Of a stretch of DNA of 31,275 nt, positions 9,094 to 18,978 are shown one piece after another. Both the position numbers and the translations under genes were made by a program. This stretch comes from Amphimedon queenslandica (lineage: Eukaryota; Porifera; Demospongiae; Haplosclerida; Niphatidae): contig NW_003546284.1 of NCBI RefSeq assembly GCF_000090795.2, forward strand, positions 146,624 through 177,898. Reading direction: 5' to 3'. The stretch's first letter is position 1. Each line of letters starts with the position of its first letter. The notes below the pieces were generated by a model. That model was not told the DNA's origin and did not search any database. It saw only the letters and a program-made list of their open reading frames with translations.

Positions 9094-10183
9094 TGAATGC
9101 TTACTATTTCAATATTGATGAAAAAAAGGCATCACAAAGTTTTGTATTAGCAGCAGTTAGAATGATTGGGGGTGAATCTGGTTATTGTGACGGTCTACAG
9201 ATTAAAAACTTTGAAGGAACTATGGGTAGATTTACTATAAACATGCATACATACATGGACCTATTCAATTTGTCACAAGCAAACTGCCCATGGTACATAA
9301 AGATGACTTTTATATTGAATGCTATAGGTTTCAATTTTTGGAAAGCACCAAGGCGTGACACATTTGCTGTTTCAAAAGGGAGTGTGAGTAAAAGCCGTAA
9401 AGTATTTGAGTCTGATTCAGATTAAGATTTTGAATTTGTGCCTCAAAGGAAAGACAGCTGTTGATAAAAAGCTTGCAAAACTTTTGGATGATATGTAATA
9501 TTTAAAGGAAAGCAGGGATGTAGGCATGATTTTTGATGAGAGGAGGGAGAATATGCTGCGTGCTTTGCGAGCTGTGGCATTTTGCAAGACCAAGCCTTTT
9601 GAGGGAGTAATCACACCTATTTTTCAATATTAAGGGACTTCTAGAAAGATCATAGGCAACGTTAAATACCTTTTCAGCTTTATAATGGCATCATAAAACG
9701 ACTGATATAGACTTTTCCTTTTATATGTAAGTTGTAGAACAGCTTTTCCTTCCAGAAGTAGCCTATTGTTTTGTTAGTTTTAAATTTTGATTTTAAGACG
9801 GGGGAGCATTTCTCTCCCTTGCACTTCCATGGCTACACCCCTGGAAAGTGTGTCTGGGGTGAACCAATTAACTAAACAAACAAAAATTCCTAGGGAAGTC
9901 ATTTGTGACACTTTCAAGTGTAAAATTAATTTGTCATGAGACACCAATGAAACCACCACTTATTGTAAACAAATGCTGTAAGACTATGCTTGGTAGCAAA
10001 ACTTGCATTAACTCCTGGTATAGTGGTACCAATGCCCTTACAAAAGTACATCCTAGTTGTCGTGCTGAACGAGGATACAATGAGACAATGGTAACAAGGG
10101 GGCTCAATGAATTCTTAACTGGAATGAAAGAAGTTACACAAACTGACAATGAAGAACCAGATGATCTTCCTCCATGCATGTAA
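9094..10183 (+). pseudogene. Gene remnant with helical region and C-terminal RING-like zinc finger
   Basis: Seen: a plus-strand frame ending at a TAA (9423-9425) includes MIGGESGYCDGLQIKNFEG. The frame continues past the stop (DFEFVPQRKDS) to a TGA. A shifted frame then gives DKKLAKLLDD, a TAA at 9496-9498, and DERRENMLRALRAVAF with TKPFEGVIT up to 9633. After about 270 bp, 9926-10183 encodes ICHETPMKPP, KCCKTMLGSKTCINSWYSG, VHPSCRAERGYNETM and a stop. Known: a Cys-pair pattern ending in CP-x-CRAERG is typical of a RING-like finger in multicopy invertebrate proteins, usually after a KPFEGV-type linker. Here several metal ligands look lost (GSKTC for GC-x-x-C, HPSC for CPSC). Inferred: one decayed gene lying between the two halves of the minus-strand integrase. 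The function is unknown, perhaps ubiquitin-ligase-like. Confidence 0.45.
9790..9842 (+). mobile_element. Possible right end of a CAGGGG-type element
   Basis: The segment ends ccatggctacacccctg; its reverse complement starts caggggtgtagcc, a common tip of hAT-like elements. It falls inside the putative intron of the RING-like remnant. No matching left end was found, so this is only a candidate fragment. Confidence 0.3.
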
Positions 10184-10522
10184 TTTAATTGATTCAAATA
10201 TTAGACATTATGCAAATTGAGTTTGACTATATGTATTGTCCTTATTACTAATGTGCACTTCTACTGATGGTTTCTGAACTAACTATTGAAAAAAATTTGA
10301 AACTCAATAGAAAAAGGATTGTTAGGGAGAAGTTAATAATTAATTATTAGTGAATTATTAATAAATAAATGGTTGTGATGCAATAAAGTACCTAGAATAT
10401 TCTCTCTTACTTTTGTGTCATTACCATTTGCACTTCAGCTGTGATTTGTGTAGGAGATCTTTTTCGTTTTTTTCATGGTAACAAATATCACTCTGAATTA
10501 CAAAATATTACCAAAAATATTA

Positions 10523-10572
10523 GTTTTTAACTGAGGTGGTTGTTCTGTTGAACGACCATCTCAGTTAAGAAC
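10523..10572. repeat. 23-bp stem hairpin at the break of the integrase fragment
   Basis: Arms 10523-10545 and 10550-10572 pair with three mismatches around the loop tgtt; the cores are ctgaggtggttgttc and gaacgaccatctcag. Homology of the minus-strand integrase fragment (VNPAHNDECRTTTAR) ends right at the upper edge of the hairpin, so it may mark an insertion or deletion junction. Confidence 0.7.
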
Positions 10573-11041
10573 CTTGCAGTGGTGGTTCGACATTCATCGT
10601 TGTGGGCTGGATTGACTAGGCTCAGTGCCTTTCCCACTCTCTCCTCGCCAACAAAATCCCTTGTGATGATAGCAGTACTTTAATTGTTTTTCGACTATAA
10701 CTTGGACCAACCTGAAAAATTTAGGTCAATAGTTTACACGTACATGTAACAAATACACTTACCTTTGAAACTGCCTCTTTGACAGTCACTTCTACTAGCT
10801 GATCGTCAAGCCTTCTTGTCCTGTGTACATCCTTTATTGCACAAAATTGCTCAATTGTGAAAACACTAACACCTCTCTCTGCAGGATAGAGTGACTGCAA
10901 GTGACGGCTTACCTAAAGTTGTGACCAACACTCCTGTGTTATCTTTGCATGCACAAACGTTTCCATTACATCAGGGCGACAAGCAACAGCCATTTTTCTT
11001 TCTCCATCAGGGTTAAAAGTAAGCCAGTGTGATTGGTGTAA
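10573..11041 (-). pseudogene. N-terminal part of an IS3-like integrase
   Basis: Seen: an exon at 11041-10763 (acceptor ctacag, donor gtaagt) encodes PDGERKMAVACRPDVMETF, has a TAG at 10915-10913, and then SRHLQSLYPAERGVSVF, TIEQFCAIKDVHRTRRLDD and VKEAVSK. The next exon starts at 10711 with VGPSYSRKTIKVLLSSQG. A 1-nt shift is then needed to continue as VGEERVGKALSLVNPAHN and RTTTAR. Known: V-S-x-R-S-(L/V)-x-R-F-C, a VGP-x-YGR-K-x-(I/M) motif and a VGE-x-RVG-x-(S/A)-L motif precede the DDE core in metazoan IS3-like integrases. Inferred: same gene as 8188-7715, whose catalytic core has been replaced or separated by about 2.4 kb. The stop and the frameshift show it is dead. Confidence 0.62.
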
Positions 11042-11767
11042 CTGTAGAAACAAAGAAAACTTTAACAACAATTTAAACTCACCATGTTTATGATCAGTAA
11101 AATTCCAGTAAAAATTAAGAGATGAAAAATGGCATTAAAAATAAAAATAAATAACAACTAGGATTTAGAAGTTACAGTTGTAAAGCAATGAAATAAAAAA
11201 GACATAAAAATTGACAGATATTGACTGTCATTTAAAATTCATGAGGTTTGAATAGGCACAACATTGTCTTTGCCTTCCTCACATCATCTAGACAGGACAA
11301 GACAATAGCATCAAAAACAAAAAAATAAAAACAGGATATTGCAAATACAAAAAAGCAAACAATAAATAGAAACTCATCAATTAACAATCCTTGACTATTG
11401 CCTAAGACCCACAAGATTTGACAAGACATAACATTGTCAATATCAACTGTCACTGAAAATGACAAGACTGTATGGGGCAAACAAAACAAAATAGAAACAT
11501 GAATTTAGGACTTACACGTTTTAAAATTAACAATTAGAACTTGAAGACAGAAAAGCAAAGACTGGTGCTCAAATACCAGTGGGGCATGATATGACTCAGT
11601 GCTGCCATAGTCTGACTTCCACTCCAGTCCACTGTACACCATCCTACTTCTCCATTAAATAGGATTTGCAATTTTTGATGTTTAATCCTTTCTCTTTTAC
11701 CAAAATTTTCAAAATCAGGTGGCAGGACAATACATTGACCCACTTTAGGTCCCAAAATAGAGCATTA
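11042..11767. other. No recognised gene
   Basis: A minus-strand frame at 11755-11534 (with KLQILFNGEVGWCTVDWSGS) looks coding in composition but was not recognised. The rest is A-rich, with no repeat or splice pattern that could be supported. Confidence 0.3.
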
Positions 11768-12345
11768 TTATTTGAACAATAAAACTTTTATCATAATACA
11801 GAAGTTCATTTGAACCATTACAAATAAACTATTAGTTGGGTACTTATTACAAATGTCACACATCCAATCACCAATATTGTCAAATTCACATTCTTTTATT
11901 CCAGCCCAAAAGCATTGGTACAATTCCGGACAAAAATTACATATGATCATCATTTAATCATAATTTTCTAGCAATGTGCATTATCAGAAGATTTTTACTT
12001 CATAGTATAGTTTCCTGGGTCATGGGAGAGGTTTGACTTTGTTTTGGGAATGGTTTCAGAGTTTCATTAATAAAACACTTGTACAAATCATTTCTTAGTG
12101 CATCCTGATCAAACCTTGAATTCTCAGGATTGTTTTCTAAACAAAGCTCAAAAGCATAAGTGATTGAAAGCAGGGAACAGTTGGCATAGCCTTCTTGCAG
12201 TTGTACTGCTAATGTTTGAATTGTGAGAATTTAAATAAGTATGATATTGATATACATGTGAAATGAGATTCACTGTTGCCTTTGGTAACCTTGAGTACAG
12301 TTGCAAAAAATCCATAAGTGTTACTCTGCCTGGTGTCACAGCACA
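11768..12345 (-). pseudogene. Ulp1-like (C48) protease remnant followed by a PHD-like end
   Basis: Seen: 12339 down to about 12245 encodes VTLMDFLQLYSRLPKATV. A second frame then gives LAVQLQEGYANCSLLSITY, AFELCLENNPENSRFDQ, ALRNDLYKCFINETLKPFP and a TGA (12002-12000). Another frame below (11953-11768) holds ICNFCPEL and GDWMCDICNK. Known: Ulp1-like proteases of invertebrate mobile elements have a D after V-x-(V/L), a Gln before the catalytic Cys in DCG, then A-(F/Y)-A, an FDQ block and PFP; a PHD finger often follows and ends W-x-C-x-x-C. Inferred: a degenerate SUMO-protease-like domain plus PHD finger. The catalytic triplet reads NCS instead of DCG, so the flanking Asp and Gly are lost although the Cys remains. 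It sits upstream, on the same strand, of the integrase fragment at 11041. Confidence 0.5.
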
Positions 12346-12876
12346 TGTACATATCCAGTGATTGTTTCAAAGAAACAATTACTTCACTTGTTTCAGATAA
12401 AAGCAGAATAATAACTAACCAACAAAGAGAAGTTAAATTGCAAGATAAAAACTTATATCATCAAAATTCATTTTCTTTTTCAAGAATGTATTTTGCCAAC
12501 CAGAAATGTGAGGATATTATAGCTTCACAATAACTTGGGCAGCATTATATTGTGAGTTAAAGGAACAGTAGATTTTAGTGATTCTTAATGCAATTTGAAA
12601 TCTTTGATGCGGCACAGATCAAGATCTATTGTGAGAATAATCTTTATCAAAAAAAAGCAAAATGCAATTTACAACGCTGTGTTCAATACAGTTAGTAATT
12701 TACAATCAAGTACGATGTCAGTCTGTCTTGAAGTACACTGATTGTAATGCAAAAAAATTTTTAAAGCATGCATAAACTCCTGATTAATAATTTATACTAA
12801 TTTTTCTTCTTTCTCTTTAAGTGAACTACATGCAGATTTAGAGCGACCTATTGGATTATTGAAGAATGATAAATAA

Positions 12877-12908
12877 ATGTACATGTAAATACGTATTTAC
12901 ATGTACAT
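12877..12908. repeat. Perfect 32-bp palindrome
   Basis: Two exact 16-bp half-sites meet at acgt; each half contains tacatgta or its overlap (atgtacatgtaaatac mirrored). On the minus strand it begins 2 bases inside a putative splice donor (gt at 12910-12909), so it could hide or present that donor. No flanking element was found. Confidence 0.9.
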
Positions 12909-12910
12909 AC

Positions 12911-13217
12911 CTTTCGTCTCTCCTATACTCTGATTTATTGATTCACATTCTGACAGTTCAACGTAATCACCAAAACTAATGAACACTCCGGTTCCATGTA
13001 GTGAAGCAGATCTATCAAGGGTATAAGGTCACACATAGTCCTACAAGGCTTAGTTCCATAACATAACTATAATGAGGCATTATTATAATTTATTGTACTT
13101 TAGCTAAGAAACTACATACCTCCTTCAACCGGCAGCAGATTTTTCTAAATAGGCAAAGCAATTTGAATTAAAGTTAAAGTCAGGTTCACCATAAACATTA
13201 ATGCCATTGGAAGTGAA
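12911..13217 (-). other. Two candidate exons of an unrecognised gene
   Basis: 13217-13122 (acceptor attacag, donor gtatgt) encodes NGINVYGEPDFNFNSNCF with a TGA near its end. 13011-12911 (acceptor gatag, donor gtatgt) encodes SASLHGTGVFISFGDYVEL. The splice signals are good, but no family was recognised. They lie upstream of the Ulp1-like remnant on the same strand and may be its 5' part. Confidence 0.3.
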
Positions 13218-13550
13218 CTGTAATGACAAATGATGAAAATAAATTAAAAATTATGACTAAACAGGAGCTTTAAACGAGGAAGTTCCAGTTCATCACGAAA
13301 TGAATACAGAATTTAGCTTTTGACATGGAAATACATGTTTATTCTTGTCATCAAACTTAGTGACATAAGGTAGCTATATAACATATACAAGTGGCCTTGG
13401 TTAATTAATAAGTATGAAAAAAATGGGCAGCTACAATGCTGAAACAATCTTCCCCATCAGGTATATCATAAGGAAAAAAACAATTACACACATAATCAAT
13501 GAACTATTTTACCAGACTTCATATTATCATTCTCAAGTCTTTTTATACAA

Positions 13551-13812
13551 AAGAACAAAAAATTTTAAAAAACAAAGTTATGTAGGATTCCGAATGACCA
13601 ATGAAAATAGAAAATACGAAATGAAAATCCTACTGGTAATGCAAATTCTAATCTACATTGTACTTTCAATGTTATTATGTTAACAATTACGGATCACCTT
13701 GGAATGTAGAGTAGAATTTGCATCACAAGTAAAATTTTCATTTCGTATTTTCTATTTTCGTTGGTCGTTCGGAATCCTACTTAACCTTGTTTTTTTATGT
13801 TCTTGTTTGTGT
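13551..13812. mobile_element. Foldback element (MITE) with about 100-bp inverted arms
   Basis: Left arm 13551-13659 and right arm 13703-13812 are inverted copies, with exact runs such as aaaatagaaaatacgaaatg, gtaggattccgaa and atgcaaattcta and a few substitutions. A spacer of about 43 bp separates them, and the whole folds into one long hairpin. There is no gene inside; the frame across the left arm is incidental. It is a non-autonomous element or an inverted duplication. Confidence 0.8.
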
Positions 13813-13949
13813 TGATTTTTTTATAATATTTATAATATTTCTCTAGTTGCCATTGTGATGCTTGTTGATTTTATACAAACAATAACTTTCTTTATTATTA
13901 TCATTGTTATGACTTTACATCATTTATGAGAGACAGCATTGAATAGACA

Positions 13950-14380
13950 CAGGGGTGTATCTAGGAATTTGGAAAGGGGGTGCTGGGGTAGAGAATACAG
14001 CGCAAAGAAAATTAGGGGCGCACAAAGCATAGATAATAGAATAATGCAATAATAGATAATAGACTATGCGCAAAGTGAGCCGCGATTTTGGCCACGCTTA
14101 CTTTTTAGGGGTTAAAACGGTGTTTTTTTTCATTTTTCGTCAATTACGGGTGGGGTTAAAATCATTTCTATGATTTTAAGCAAACTGGCTCGCATACTGG
14201 TACTTTTGATCACTCTTTGAAGGACTGAAAACTGCTGAAATCATAATCAGGGTGCTAGATAACTCTAATAAGAGGCTTAGTGGTAGTCATGCAAGAGTTC
14301 AGAACTTCAGTAATTTTTTCTGAGCCCAGCCATAAGGGGGGTGCTCAAGTACACTCAGCACCCCCCTGGATACGCCCCTG
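13950..14380. mobile_element. 431-bp non-autonomous element with CAGGGG ends and 5-bp duplication
   Basis: The left end caggggtgtatctagg (13950-13965) matches the reverse complement of the right end, caggggcgtatccagg, at 14 of 16 positions. Both ends also share ggggggtgctg further in. The element is flanked directly on both sides by agaca (13945-13949 and 14381-14385). The CAGGGG tips suggest a hAT-related MITE, although hAT usually duplicates 8 bp. It has no coding capacity. Confidence 0.72.
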
Positions 14381-14385
14381 AGACA

Positions 14386-15180
14386 TGCTGAAGGAATATC
14401 AACTATCCTGATGACAAGTGAAATAAATACTTGTCTTGACACAAGTCCTTGTTTAAGAAGCTGTGAGCTGAGTGTCCATCTTCCCTGCAATGTTGCATCT
14501 ATTCCTGTTCTTCCAGGCTGTTGTCATTCATATTATCATTGCATATCATAACAATAATTAATTATTTGTTTTTTAAAATAAAATAAAATCATACACTTCA
14601 TAAAACAGTAACATGTAAGATTAATACCTTCTTTTATACCTGGAACCTCCACTAAAGTATTGCAGTAGTTGATTCCAAGCATAGCTTGGTAAAAAAATAA
14701 CTTCTTCCAGAGCTGCAGATTTAGATCTGAGCATGCACGACCACACCCAAATTTTGGAGGACATGGCATGCTTTTTAATTAACAAAATGGCGGCATGCAG
14801 CTCGATCCAGCAGCCACAGTACCTCATATTCCTTACTTGAAGAATGATCTGATTGGACATGGACCTGCGCATAGACTGTTAGAGTAGATTGGTGTAAGAA
14901 TTATCCTTGTAGCACCAACTGATACTGAAATACACACCGACAACTGGATTGACAGGACTTCTTGATGATGATGATGATAAAGATGAAAAAAGGTGGCTGA
15001 ACAAAACGGCTGGTTCGCCGATTTTTGGCTTTTCTCTTAGACAAGGTCTAGAGCCAAGCTAGTTGCACTAATGGAGTCCTCTGGTGAAGATAAAGTACTC
15101 TATAAAGCATAAGTGCTCGTTTTCCCAGTATAGCAAGGCTGCAAAAGTCGTGGCAGCCATTTCGTTTGGGGGTGAATCCT
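14386..15180. other. No recognised gene
   Basis: Only short frames, and no homology or repeat pairing that I could support. A run of atg triplets at 14964-14980 (gatgatgatgatg) is a short microsatellite. Confidence 0.4.
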
Positions 15181-15182
15181 AC

Positions 15183-15206
15183 TTAGTAACGCTACCGCGT
15201 TACTAA
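15183..15206. repeat. Perfect 10-bp stem hairpin, taacgc type
   Basis: ttagtaacgc (15183-15192) and gcgttactaa (15197-15206) pair perfectly around tacc. The agtaacgc/gcgttact motif recurs in ends of animal hAT elements. It lies about 180 bp past the truncated end of the DDE transposase remnant. Confidence 0.7.
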
Positions 15207-15382
15207 TATTTTCATCATCATGTTCACTGATACATTCACCCTGTTTAAAAAAAATGACAAATCACATGTAGTGAAACATTTGTATGCCTGATTCCTCATC
15301 TTCCTGACTAGTGTCATCATACTAGTATCTTCTTTACTATTGTTACTAGAGTCATCTATAAGTGACTTCTTCAGTCACTGAT

Positions 15383-16400
15383 CTACTTAGCTTTCTCATA
15401 TTCCTCTTCAGTTAGGCAGAAATATTCATTTCTCTCTTCAATAAAGTCACGTAGCATAATTCCACTCCCTTTTGATTTAGGTTGAAATACAGAAGTTCCT
15501 TTTTCAGCCCAAACAGTGCATTGGTCTTGTAAAGTTATTTCATCATAAAACATTATTACAGTTTTCTTTACTCTTTCCCGACAAATTGGTGCAATACCAT
15601 GTCGCAAAGCATTTCTGGCATCTTCTGTTGCAGCCTTATCAGAAATTAGGAATCCGAAACCAACCATCCCACATAACTTTTGTCGATACTCAGCAACATC
15701 TGACCTCTCATGGTAATCAACAAAATTTACCTTTCTTTTTTCGAGTTCCATGAAATCCTAATTCATGCATCCATCTTCGTACAGTTTGTATGGTAATTCT
15801 TCTAGGAAACCTAGGCATGAATGTTGTATTCTGAAGGAGAGTGTTGTTAACGCAGTGACAAAAGCTACCAACTGTAAGGTTTAGCATACCTTTACATTAT
15901 TGTTCAGGTGGACGTACTTTTTTGCTTCTCCATTGAGATGGCCATTCTCTCAAATAATTCCAGGTCTCTCGTACTTCCTTTGCTTACTCTCACGAATACT
16001 ACAATTATGAGAATAAAGACAGGACTTTCATTTCCTAATTGTACAATCGGACTTTCCGACAATCAATCTTACAGATTATGCTGCATTAATTTCTCCTAAC
16101 GCAAAGTGTTTTGTTAATTACCAACAAAAATAAGCCTAGTGACACATTGTCATCCCAATCAAGTTGTACTACCCAATCTTCACAGAAATTATCTATAAGG
16201 TAGATTGTGGGACACATTATTGTGCTATTTGAGTCAAAATGGGTCTACTTTTTTATGTTCAATGTCTAAAGCATCATCTGACATATTAAATAAATCTTTC
16301 ATATATTCACTACCATAGTCACTACTTTTCATTGCTTTCTTGCAATTAAAACATCTCAACACTTCCTAAGAGACTTTTCTAACATTCTCTTTCACTAAAC
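15383..16400 (-). pseudogene. Truncated DDE-superfamily transposase remnant
   Basis: Seen, 5' to 3' on the minus strand: DNFCEDWVVQLDWDDNVSLG near 16180; KYERPGII*ENGHLNGEAKK near 15930; after acceptor ttacag (about 15878) FCHCVNNTLL and PRRITIQTVRRWMHELGF, a helix-turn-helix-like stretch; a 1-nt shift in an A-rich run; then FVDYHERSDVAEYRQKL, KTVIMFYDEITLQDQ, VWAEKGTSVFQPKSKGSGIM, RDFIEER and EEEYEKAK, stop at 15383. Known: G-H-E-R-x-D-V-x-x-YR followed by H-D-E in the first catalytic strand, then PK-x-x-G-x-(G/S)-IM-x-S-DF, is a DDE family of cnidarians, sponges and fungi. Here YDE replaces HDE, and the protein stops before the second and third acidic residues. Inferred: a dead copy, 3'-truncated, with stops and a frameshift. 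Confidence 0.68.
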
Positions 16401-17240
16401 GTAAATAGAAGACGTCACACAATTGAAGGAATAAGCTAAAACGAAAAATTATAAGCAAATCCACCCTTTAATTTCTTACATTACAACCATTAATAAAATG
16501 GCCACCAAATGTGATAATTTTAAAATGTATGTTAAGATATCATACATAAAAGTTGAACTAATAAGATTGGTAACATTTCTGAAGAGATAATACTAATACA
16601 ATAATTTGGACAAATTTCTGTTCAATATTTTTTTAATTTCAGTCAAGATATGGCCAAAAATCAAATATGGAAGTACATGCCTTGTTGCACTACAGCTATG
16701 GTCTCAGTGTTTAAGCGAGACGAAGCATTACATCACTTCCAGTAACATACAAAATTATGCTTTTATGCTTAAGTTAGTAGGCGAGTCTGCAGAATTGATA
16801 CTAAATAACATAGTTGAACACCAGCGTGCAAAAAAGTCCAACATTCATCAAAAACACGAGTAAAATATTGATACTTCTGTTGCTGAGATCTATGAGTATT
16901 AGTGCATCTCTCCACAAAATGGACTCTTAACAAAGTTTAGTTTAGCTAAACATAAAAAATTCACACAAATTTTTATTAGTTATTCCAAACCTGCTGTTAC
17001 ATCATTGTCAGAGTAGTACGAAAACAAGGGCTTCATTTTCTGTGTTTTTATATTGTAGAAAGTATTCAAGAAGACCTGAGCTCCTTTTCAATTTGTCCAA
17101 CTTGGCAAGGCATGCAGGAGTATTTTTTGCAGAGCCACAAGTCATTTACTCTCCAGTTGTCTATGTTTCCTCTATCCTGTGGTAATAATATGCAACTGCA
17201 CTGAGATAGTGATTCTCAAAAAGCCAAATAAAATATTCAA
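16401..17240. other. No recognised gene
   Basis: A plus-strand frame at 16606-16863 follows an acceptor-like ttaatttcag (to 16641) and could be an exon, but its protein was not recognised. Nothing else is supported here. Confidence 0.3.
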
Positions 17241-17245
17241 TTCCT

Positions 17246-17645
17246 GTATACCGTACGGGTATATTTCAATGCATTCATAATTTTGCAAGAAGCAATCCAT
17301 TGCAAATATAAATATTACGAAATTTTAAAATAAGTCGATAAAAAGGAATAGGAGATATATGGTATTGTGCAATTATTATGAACAAGTGGCTCCATGGCTT
17401 TATTCTATTCTAACTCGAAGGCCATTAAGAACCTAGTTTGCCAGTTAGAAGTGTTGCTAAGGTTAATTTGGAAGTGGAGAAGTCAGCAAATGCTTTGATT
17501 TACTTACCAGGCCAGGTAGTAAACGGAAAAAATAGCAAGTAAAATATTTTTGGAATCTGAAGGGCATGCAAATTTTTCATCATTGATCTTTCATATTTAC
17601 ATCACTTTTCAAGCATTGAAATATACCCAATATATGGTATAGTGA
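17246..17645. mobile_element. Possible 400-bp element with short inverted ends
   Basis: The left part reads gggtatatttcaatgc preceded by tataccgtac; the reverse complement of the right part reads gggtatatttcaatgc preceded by tataccatatatt. The shared 16 bp are exact. No gene lies between. The adjacent 17649-17697 belongs to a dispersed repeat seen again at 23890-23939. Confidence 0.4.
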
Positions 17646-17648
17646 TAG

Positions 17649-17697
17649 TCTCACCATGCCCCTTTGCTACCTGCGGAGGAAAGATCTTGGGACCCTG
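17649..17697 (-). repeat. Dispersed repeat copy A
   Basis: On the minus strand it reads gtcccaagatctttcc and then caggtagcaaaggggcatgg, ending tgagac. Copy B on the plus strand at 23890-23939 has about 80% the same bases, including caggtagc, aagggg and tggtgagac. Probably the terminal part of an interspersed element. Confidence 0.55.
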
Positions 17698-17771
17698 TTA
17701 TCTCAAACATGTGCTTTTTGCCAGAGAAATTGACATCTTAATCAGCTTGTTCGAACCACGTCTATGCTTAA

Positions 17772-18978
17772 ATGTCACATGATTATCACGGGACAGGTAG
17801 TTTCATTAGTGAACATGCCTTTTATAATGAAAAAATGGCCGCTTTGGAGAGTGTAGAGGAGTATAGACAAGGCAAAAAAGACCATGGAATAATCCTGACA
17901 AGAATAGGGCAAGATAAACTCATCTTTGAAGCAATGGGCAGCCAAGTTGGGATACAAATTGTTGAAGGAGCAGGAAGATGCCATTGTGTCATTTGTTGAG
18001 GGTAAAGATGTGTTTTTATTGGCCTCCCAACAGGCTTTGGAAAATCCCTCTGCTACTACTATTGTCTTCCAGACCTTTTCGATATTCTAAGTAAGCATAA
18101 AGCTTTCAGGAAAACTTAAGCTGTCAATTAGACTAGAATGATCATGCCTAATTCACGCTAATCAATTTTACTACAAACAATATAAAACATGAAAGGCCTC
18201 AGCCTCGTAGATTATTAGCTAAAAAAAGCAAAACCTCTACCTTATGTTGCTGCTAGAAAACTCCTAACTTGTTTTTTAATTTAAGCCTTGCTACACTTAC
18301 TTTAAAATAGCCATAAGATATAGAAAGGCTGGTCAGTTTGGTGCAGTCAGTGACAGAAGTGACATTTGTTTGATTTTCAGAGTTTATCTCAACAAAAAGG
18401 AGTTTCATAGTTACTTAATTGCACCTGTAACATTTCTAGCAGTTGGAGATGTCTTTGGACGGTGTTTTTGCCTTATCTTGCTGCTAGGAAGTAGGAAAAT
18501 CATGACATCTGATTCCCATGTGCTGACATGATTGCCCTTTTAATTTCTTTCAGCCACTCCCACTTTCAATGAAATATTGAAATTTAGAATCTATTGCACT
18601 GCCAGGCATGTGCGGATATATAGAGGAAATTCTGAATACGTACGTGTACAGACATACAAACAAACTCTACTCATCTTAGTGGGCTTCGCCCAATTACTAT
18701 AATTGTCCTTTACCATTAGGTATGGAGTCCTGTGGGTGTGTGGCAGATGTTGTAAGTCCATTAGTGACCTTGATGGCTAATCAAGTTGAGTTACTTTAGA
18801 AGAAAGGGGTTTCAGCTACCGTCTTTATCAATAGTACTGATACTGACGAAGCANAGAAAGCTATGACTAATGCAGGTTGTCAAATCATATATACTAATCC
18901 CAAGACCCTCTTTGATAAGGAATGGGAAGACATTTGGCAGGCTCCAGTCATGAGGAAACGTCTCATTGCTCTAGTAGT
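17772..18978 (+). pseudogene. RecQ-like DEAH helicase remnant, cut by the assembly gap
   Basis: Seen: KLGYKLLKEQEDAIVSFVEG from 17944 and, after a 1-nt shift, GLPTGFGKSLCYYYCLPDL (Walker A, 18021-18050). A donor (gtaagc) follows at 18091. From an acceptor at 18719, a second exon gives VVSPLVTLMANQVELL, a TAG at 18797-18799, KKGVSATVFIN, then QIIYTNPKTLFDKEWEDIW and RLIALVV up to the first N. Known: RecQ-family helicases use PTG-x-GKS and SPL-x-SLM-x-DQ, with the DEAH box following an ALVVDEAHC-type strand; the DEAH box would fall at the start of the gap. Multicopy RecQ-like genes of this type occur in sponges and cnidarians. The frameshift and the in-frame TAG mean this copy is not functional as read. 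18091-18719 acts as an intron or holds an insertion. Confidence 0.7.

Noticed and set aside
13414..13683. 89-codon plus-strand frame
   Set aside because: It runs into the arm of a foldback element and shows no family motif.
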